This document shows positions 59,062-64,000 of a stretch of 64,000 bases of DNA, in pieces. Source of the DNA: Andalucia godoyi (Eukaryota > Discoba > Jakobea > Jakobida > Andaluciidae); assembly GCA_009859145.1 (NCBI GenBank), contig VRVR01000024.1, positions 186,001-250,000 on the forward strand, read 5' to 3'. The notes under the pieces were generated by a model that was given only the letters and a program-made list of their open reading frames with translations, did no database searches and had not been told where the DNA came from. A program made the position numbers and the translations under genes. Numbering within the stretch: position 1 is the stretch's first letter; each line of letters begins with the position of its first letter.

Positions 59062-60318
59062 ATGCGAAGCGGGACCGAGATGCGGACACTGCAGGTGTTG
59101 TTTGTGGTTGGTGCGCTGGTTGGTGCGCTGGTTGGTGTTGGTGCGGTGCATGCGAGCTCGCAGTGTGTTATTACCGACTACGGCGCCGTTGGGGACGGAA
59201 AGACAGATTGCATGGTTGCGATCCTCAAGGCGATTGCGGCGTGCGCGGGGAATGTTCAGACTCCTGTCGTGGTTCCCAGTGGTGAATTTCTGAGCTCGCC
59301 ATTCAACCTGACTTCAAATCTCGCACTTGTTTTTGAGAAGAATGCAAAGCTGGTCGCGGTGTCAGATGCAAGTGCGTATCCGGTTGTTGCTCCGTTGCCT
59401 TCGTATGGAGCTGGCAGAGAATCCAAGTACTATCGGTATGCTCCTTTTGTGGGTTGTTACGAGTGTACGAATCTTTACATCCTGGGCCACGGAGATGGAT
59501 CTTCTGTGATTGATGGATCTGGGGATTCCTGGTGGCTCGCGCATCGGGAAAAGAAGCTCACGATCACTCGGCCGCACTTGATGGAGATTGCATACTCGAA
59601 AAACATACACATTGAAGGGATCAAGCTTGCAAACAGTCCTTTTTGGACTCTTCATCCGTATGTGTGCGACCAGGTCGTAATTCGCAACGTGCATACGTTT
59701 GCACCGGCCGTTAGTCCAAACACCGACGGCATTGACCCGGACTCGAGCACGAATGTTCTCATTGAGAACTGTCTGCTGGAAGCTGGCGATGACGCGATCT
59801 CCATCAAGTCCGGGATCAACGAGTGTGGGCGAGCGTACGGACGGCCGTCGGCGAACGTTACCGTTCGAAACTCCTTCTTTGGACCGTCCTTGGGTTTTGC
59901 GATCGGGTCGGAAATGTCTGGAGACGTGTACAATGTGACTGTCGAGCACTGCACTTTCTCAGGAAGTGTGAACGCTATCCGTTTTAAGACGGGCCGCGGG
60001 CGAGGCGGCCGAATGTTTGACATTGCATTTCGAAACAACACGGTTGACGGTGTCGCACAAGCTATCTTTGTCAACGAGTACTACGCGCATGTCGATCACC
60101 AGCTTCCACCAGTCGAAACACCTCGCCTGTATAATGTCGAAATCACCGGTCTTCGGGGAGTAGCCGTAGAAGCCGGTACGTTTGCTTGCTTGCCAGAGGC
60201 TCCGTGCCAGTTTGTTCTCAGGGACATCGAAATTGCTGCGCCTGTGGGATTCAAGTGTGAAAATGCCACTGGTTCTGCGTCGAGTGTGTTTCCAAAGAGC
60301 TGCCTTGTCCCTTCTTGA
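59062..60318 (+). CDS. Secreted GH28 polygalacturonase-type glycosidase
   Basis: About 418 residues. GH28 enzymes hydrolyse alpha-1,4-galacturonan of pectin in a right-handed beta-helix. The start is placed at 59062 so that a Leu/Val/Gly-rich signal peptide (TLQVLFVVGALVGALVGVGA) follows; this part lies in a short GTTGGTGCGCTG tandem. ATGs at 58960 and 59080 are alternatives. Motifs: ITDYGAVGDGKTDC, SPNTDGIDPDSS (first catalytic Asp), AGDDAISIKSG (Asp-Asp), and FAIGSEMSG in place of the usual GHGxSxGS, so substrate may differ. In the last two coils the pattern RFKTGRGRGG matches the RIKT/K strand of GH28. The lost His of GHG is a feature of exo-acting or rhamno-type members. It suggests feeding on algal or plant walls. 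Confidence 0.88.
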   Translation: MRSGTEMRTLQVLFVVGALVGALVGVGAVHASSQCVITDYGAVGDGKTDCMVAILKAIAACAGNVQTPVVVPSGEFLSSPFNLTSNLALVFEKNAKLVAVSDASAYPVVAPLPSYGAGRESKYYRYAPFVGCYECTNLYILGHGDGSSVIDGSGDSWWLAHREKKLTITRPHLMEIAYSKNIHIEGIKLANSPFWTLHPYVCDQVVIRNVHTFAPAVSPNTDGIDPDSSTNVLIENCLLEAGDDAISIKSGINECGRAYGRPSANVTVRNSFFGPSLGFAIGSEMSGDVYNVTVEHCTFSGSVNAIRFKTGRGRGGRMFDIAFRNNTVDGVAQAIFVNEYYAHVDHQLPPVETPRLYNVEITGLRGVAVEAGTFACLPEAPCQFVLRDIEIAAPVGFKCENATGSASSVFPKSCLVPS

Positions 60319-60610
60319 TGCTCGACACTCACTCGCAGATTGCTCAATGCCACTCGCACTCGCACAGTCGCTCGACAATCGCTGTCGCTGCCCAGCGCCC
60401 ACCCCCAGTTGTCGTCGTGTTTTCTTGTCCCACGCCCCGACACCATTTTTCGGCCTGCTGTAAGCATCCGAGTGAGTCCGTTTTTCCCTCCTCCTTTCAT
60501 GCGCATTATTCGTGTTCCCGAACCGAGTCGCACTGAATCTTTTATTTGTACTTTAAATTTATTTTATTTAATTGTTCTCATTGAAGTTGAAAAATTTTAA
60601 TTAAAAAAAG

Positions 60611-62980
60611 ATGGCAATTGAGTTGTTGTATATTCTTGTTGATGTTGGTACGCGTGATGCAGCAGCGTTTTCTCGATTAAAAGCAGTGGTGGCCCGGTAT
60701 GTTCAGCAAAAGTATCTTTCGCTGTCAAACTCGTCGTATTCGCAAGTGGGATTAATGCTTGTTGGATCGGAGTTAACAAGCAATGCTCTTCGCGAGCAGC
60801 TTGGTGAGGGGCAGTATTCCCACGTGAGCGATGCTGTTCCTTTGCAAGCGCCGAATCGATCGTTTTTCGAGCACGTGGAGGAGCTGGCTCCGGAGGGCCA
60901 GCCAGGAGATGTTGTTGATGGGATTGTCGTTGCACTGACGGCACTTGGAGAAGCCGCAGTTTCGGGAAGAGGAGCATCTACTGCGACGCGCAAAATTGCA
61001 GTGTTTACCGATCTCTCATCCTGTCCATATGTCGAAGAAGGGTTGAGCGACATTAAACAAGGACTTGCGACGTTCAAGATCGATTTGATGGTATATGTTG
61101 AGAACCCTCCCATTGACTTTGAAGAGGTGCAGGACAATGCGTTAATGGACCACGACGATCTTTCAGAAACGGAGAAGACAAGAATAGGAAACCAAGTTGT
61201 TCTAGCAAGCTTGACAGAGAACTTGTTTGACACACGTGACATGATGGCCCAGCTGCGGATTTTGAAGCCGCCAATGACTGAGCCGAGGCCGATGACGTTT
61301 AACTTGGAAATTGGCGACAGCATCAAGATCCCTTTGAAAATGTATGTCAAGGTCTCCGCGGTGAAGCCTCTTGCGCATCGCGATGTGGCGATTCTGGCGC
61401 CCTCCATCACGGAAATGTCTGTTGCTGGCAGCGGCAGCACCCAAGGTGTGTCTCGCCAACAACGTTTGATTCTTGATAGTGCAGGGACGGATGTGCTTCC
61501 AGCGGATACAATCAAGGCGTACAAGTACGGGAAGCAGCTGATCCCGCTGCACGACATTGATGTCATTGCGACAAAGTTGGAGACTGTGAAGAACTTTCGG
61601 CTGCTGTGTTTCTGTCCGGACACGTCTGTTCCAAGAATGCATTGGTTGTCAGCTCCTCGTTCATTCGTTCCCGATCCCAAGGATTGTGTGGCGGTCGAGG
61701 CCACGAAGGCGCTTGTGGCTGCCATGATTGCGTCCAAGAAGCATGCTGTTGTTCGGTTTGTCTATCGAGCGGGGCTCGAACCGAAACTTGGTCTACTTGT
61801 GCCGCATGCGAAATCGGCATATTCTTGTCTGGAATATGTGGAGATTCCGTTTTCCGAGGATATCCGTGACTACCCATTCCGCTCATTCCAACAAATCAAA
61901 GACAATCTGTCGCGCGAAGAGATTGATGCGATGGATGCTCTCATTCACAATCTGACTCCGTCAGATCCGCGAGAAGTGCTGCATCCCAAGGTTCTTGCAG
62001 ATGGAAACTTGCAGCTGTTTTACGAGCATCTGCACAGCCGATTTCTGGATCCAGCGCACAAGGTCACGACAGACATTCCATCCGACCTTCGCAACCTCGT
62101 GTTTCTCGAGGACTCTGTACTACACGAGGCGTTCTTGCATGCCGTCCCTTCGATTTCGAACCTTGCTAGTGTCTTCACTCTCAAGGCGACAGAGGCCGAA
62201 AAGGACGTGCGAAAGCGCACACGATTTTGGTTTGACAGCGAAGAGATGGCTGCGGTCGCAGCTGCAAATGCCGAGCTCGAATTGGTGTCCAAAAAGAGTC
62301 GAAGCGATGGTGGTGTCGATGCATTTGGAAGTTCTGCACCAGAGATGCCATCTGCTGCACCGCTTCCTGCAGCTGCCGCCGCCGCTGCCACCGCAGCCCC
62401 AGTCCTGGCGCCAGCTCCGGCTCCTGCGCCAATCGGAGTGACGGCAGTTAGCGGGCGGATGACGACTGCTGCGGGTGCTGCAAACGTTGCTGCAGTGCTG
62501 GGCCAGTACCGATTCGATCGCAACGATCCTGTGAACTCACTGAATCAAATGATGCAGGTTCCGCAACATCGAGGCATGGCCGTGGTGGATATGATCGGTC
62601 TTGTCGAACGGCAGCTGGAGTTGGCAGACGACGCAGATGAACCGCGATTTTATGATCGAGCGCTGTCTTATTTGGAGGCCCTCCGCACGCAATGCATTTC
62701 TTATGATTTTGCAACCGCCTTCAACGACCAGCTGCAATCCATCTGGCTGAACCGAGCGGAAGCTCCCGAGTTGGCCCACACACGATTTTTCGATCAACTG
62801 AAGACTCGCAAACTGATGCTGATTCACGAGGGCGAGTGTCCGTCTGCAGCGGGTGTTTCTATTGCGGATGCGATAGCCTTGTTTTCCGAGGACCCGGCGA
62901 CCAGCGCACCGTCCTCTTTGGGAAGCGCCTCCAACTCTTCCGTTTCTCGTCAGATGGCGATCATGGATCTTTTGGACTGA
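60611..62980 (+). CDS. KU80: Ku80 subunit of the Ku heterodimer
   Basis: 789 residues. Ku80 with Ku70 rings DNA ends and starts non-homologous end joining; it also acts at telomeres. The N-terminal vWA-like domain is clear (LLYILVDVGTRDAAAFSRLK, VVDGIVVALTAL, IAVFTDLSSC). The Ku beta-barrel core follows (about 235-500: KSAYSCLEYVEIPFSEDIRD, then FRSFQQIKDNLSREEID), then an Ala/Pro-rich linker (about 575-620). A C-terminal helical domain is present (about 635-760: DPVNSLNQMMQ, SYLEALRTQC, FNDQLQSIW). A short tail ends in acidic MAIMDLLD, where Ku80 proteins usually carry a DNA-PKcs-binding tail. Start is the ATG at 60611 after an AT-rich leader. Confidence 0.92.
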   Translation: MAIELLYILVDVGTRDAAAFSRLKAVVARYVQQKYLSLSNSSYSQVGLMLVGSELTSNALREQLGEGQYSHVSDAVPLQAPNRSFFEHVEELAPEGQPGDVVDGIVVALTALGEAAVSGRGASTATRKIAVFTDLSSCPYVEEGLSDIKQGLATFKIDLMVYVENPPIDFEEVQDNALMDHDDLSETEKTRIGNQVVLASLTENLFDTRDMMAQLRILKPPMTEPRPMTFNLEIGDSIKIPLKMYVKVSAVKPLAHRDVAILAPSITEMSVAGSGSTQGVSRQQRLILDSAGTDVLPADTIKAYKYGKQLIPLHDIDVIATKLETVKNFRLLCFCPDTSVPRMHWLSAPRSFVPDPKDCVAVEATKALVAAMIASKKHAVVRFVYRAGLEPKLGLLVPHAKSAYSCLEYVEIPFSEDIRDYPFRSFQQIKDNLSREEIDAMDALIHNLTPSDPREVLHPKVLADGNLQLFYEHLHSRFLDPAHKVTTDIPSDLRNLVFLEDSVLHEAFLHAVPSISNLASVFTLKATEAEKDVRKRTRFWFDSEEMAAVAAANAELELVSKKSRSDGGVDAFGSSAPEMPSAAPLPAAAAAAATAAPVLAPAPAPAPIGVTAVSGRMTTAAGAANVAAVLGQYRFDRNDPVNSLNQMMQVPQHRGMAVVDMIGLVERQLELADDADEPRFYDRALSYLEALRTQCISYDFATAFNDQLQSIWLNRAEAPELAHTRFFDQLKTRKLMLIHEGECPSAAGVSIADAIALFSEDPATSAPSSLGSASNSSVSRQMAIMDLLD

Positions 62981-63111
62981 GGGTGGGGTGTCTGAGGCGA
63001 GCCAGAGACAAGGAAAGCAACAACGCACTCCTTTCTGTGGCGCTACGGTCTTACAGCATTTCTCTTGGTTCCTGTATGTACATAGCTGTTTTTATGATCT
63101 TACTATTACGA

Positions 63112-63843
63112 CTACGACGCTAGCTTGTTAAAATGATCCCTCTGCCATATGTTCAAAACGTGTTGCATGCCGTGATTGAGTTTTGCGGAAGGCCGTTTGG
63201 ATTTTACGGCGTGGAATGCCGATTTCCAGTCTGGAGCATGGCCAGCGGCCACAAGACACGCACAGAGGACAGTGACCGAGCGTCCTCGTCCATACGCACA
63301 GTGAATCAACACGGGGCCGTCCTTTCTCTTTTCGGCAGCAAAGAGCACCGCGCGTTCAATATCCGTCGGGCACGGAGGCGTCCCATCCCATGTTGGAATG
63401 CAAAGGTACTTGTGTGGAGCAATTTCGACGTACTCCGGCAGTTCGCAAGTGAGATCGACGACTCCTCCCCAGTTCAGCGGGACTTTACAACTTCTCCATC
63501 CGCCGACGTACCATCCTGAAAAGATCTCTGTGGCGTCGTCATCCGGCTTTCCAGACAGCTGGTTTGCGATGAGATGGATGCGAGAGATGAGCATCAGAGA
63601 CCAGAATGCAGGATACGACCAGAAGCTCATGTGTCCCGTTCGGAAGTCCTTTCCCACGATTCCAGAATACTTGCGAAGCCTCATCAGATACGCCACAAGC
63701 AGCGTCGACGCACCGCCCCACATGACAAACAGCGACAATGGTCGCGGCACAAGGTAGTATCCAACCGCCAGCTTCACTGATCCTAGCAGCCCCATCATCT
63801 TGACTGGACCGCCCAAGTGAACAATCTCTTGCACAATTCCCAT
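63112..63843 (-). CDS. Membrane-associated dual-specificity phosphatase-like protein
   Basis: 243 residues from the ATG at 63843. Two or three hydrophobic segments occupy residues about 10-95 (GSVKLAVGYYLV, LSLFVMWGGASTLLVAYLM, FWSLMLISRIHLIA). They are followed by a cytosolic phosphatase domain with the catalytic loop VLIHCAYGRGRS (Cys-x5-Arg-Ser), a WDGTPPCPTDIERAV general-acid region, and a C-terminal helix bundle. The fusion of N-terminal membrane helices to a DSP domain is that of the E. coli YnbD group and of some protist and plant phosphatases; substrates may be phosphoinositides or lipid phosphates. The frame is open upstream, so a further exon beyond the window is possible. Confidence 0.82.
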   Translation of the reverse strand: MGIVQEIVHLGGPVKMMGLLGSVKLAVGYYLVPRPLSLFVMWGGASTLLVAYLMRLRKYSGIVGKDFRTGHMSFWSYPAFWSLMLISRIHLIANQLSGKPDDDATEIFSGWYVGGWRSCKVPLNWGGVVDLTCELPEYVEIAPHKYLCIPTWDGTPPCPTDIERAVLFAAEKRKDGPVLIHCAYGRGRSVTVLCACLVAAGHAPDWKSAFHAVKSKRPSAKLNHGMQHVLNIWQRDHFNKLAS

Positions 63844-63975
63844 GTTTTTCTGCACACGTCCGCGTCCACACCGCAACGTGTTCTGTCTGGCTAGCACAGA
63901 TCTACTACTGAATAGAAGAAAAGAGAACAGAAGAGAGGAAATGTCAGAAATCCTCAAGAGGACTTGTTTTTGTTT

Positions 63976-64000
63976 TCTCTCTCTCTCTCTCTCTCTCTCT
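63976..64000. repeat. CT dinucleotide run at the right edge of the window
   Basis: A CT repeat that runs to the last base of the window; its full length is not visible. Confidence 0.9.

Overview
This is a nuclear genome segment of a unicellular, probably flagellated, free-living eukaryote. The evidence is mitochondrial protein genes with import presequences (both methylcrotonyl-CoA carboxylase subunits and the complex III Rieske protein) plus a complex I subunit, nuclear machinery (ORC2, Ku80, an XRCC4-like protein, LYAR), endosomal WASH1, and an IQCE-like ciliary protein. Genes are dense on both strands and most are uninterrupted. Five carry one intron each (141-245 bp), and all five donors read GTATGT or GTATGC. 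Several introns, leaders and spacers hold CA, GA, AAT or AAC microsatellites. I cannot place the organism in a named lineage from this window alone.

Layout. 0-5 kb: end of an unrecognised gene, a secreted GH31 alpha-glucosidase and WASH1. 5.3-8.0 kb: a gene-poor stretch with a perfect inverted repeat and two near-identical ~520 bp blocks flanking an N gap, probably an unmerged contig overlap. 8-18 kb: a small coiled-coil protein, NDUFB2 (two exons), a large ABCC transporter, a membrane protein with a possible split PH-like fold, a 70-residue membrane protein, LYAR and an LEA2-like membrane protein. 19-26 kb: MCC beta and MCC alpha on the same strand with one unknown gene between them, together giving the leucine-degradation carboxylase. 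26-31 kb: two structural proteins, one IQCE-like. 31.7-35.4 kb: a tandem pair of divergent multi-pass membrane proteins with some resemblance to gustatory-receptor-like proteins. 36-44 kb: PSMG4, dUTPase, a secreted propeller-like protein, an F-box/WD40 protein, a small unknown and a membrane-anchored multicopper oxidase. 44.7-53 kb: a long coiled-coil protein, UDP-glucose dehydrogenase, and an ORC2 carrying N-terminal ARID and BAH domains. 53.5-64 kb: Rieske protein, XRCC4-like, a four-TM protein, a methylglyoxal synthase interrupted by an intron, a GH28 pectinase, Ku80 and a membrane-associated dual-specificity phosphatase.

The points most worth attention are the single-ORF ARID-BAH-ORC2 fusion, the intron-bearing methylglyoxal synthase (a mainly bacterial enzyme with all its catalytic residues), the receptor-like tandem pair, the nearby NHEJ genes Ku80 and XRCC4, the MCC gene pair, and three families of ~80-130 bp paired non-coding repeats that I could not identify.
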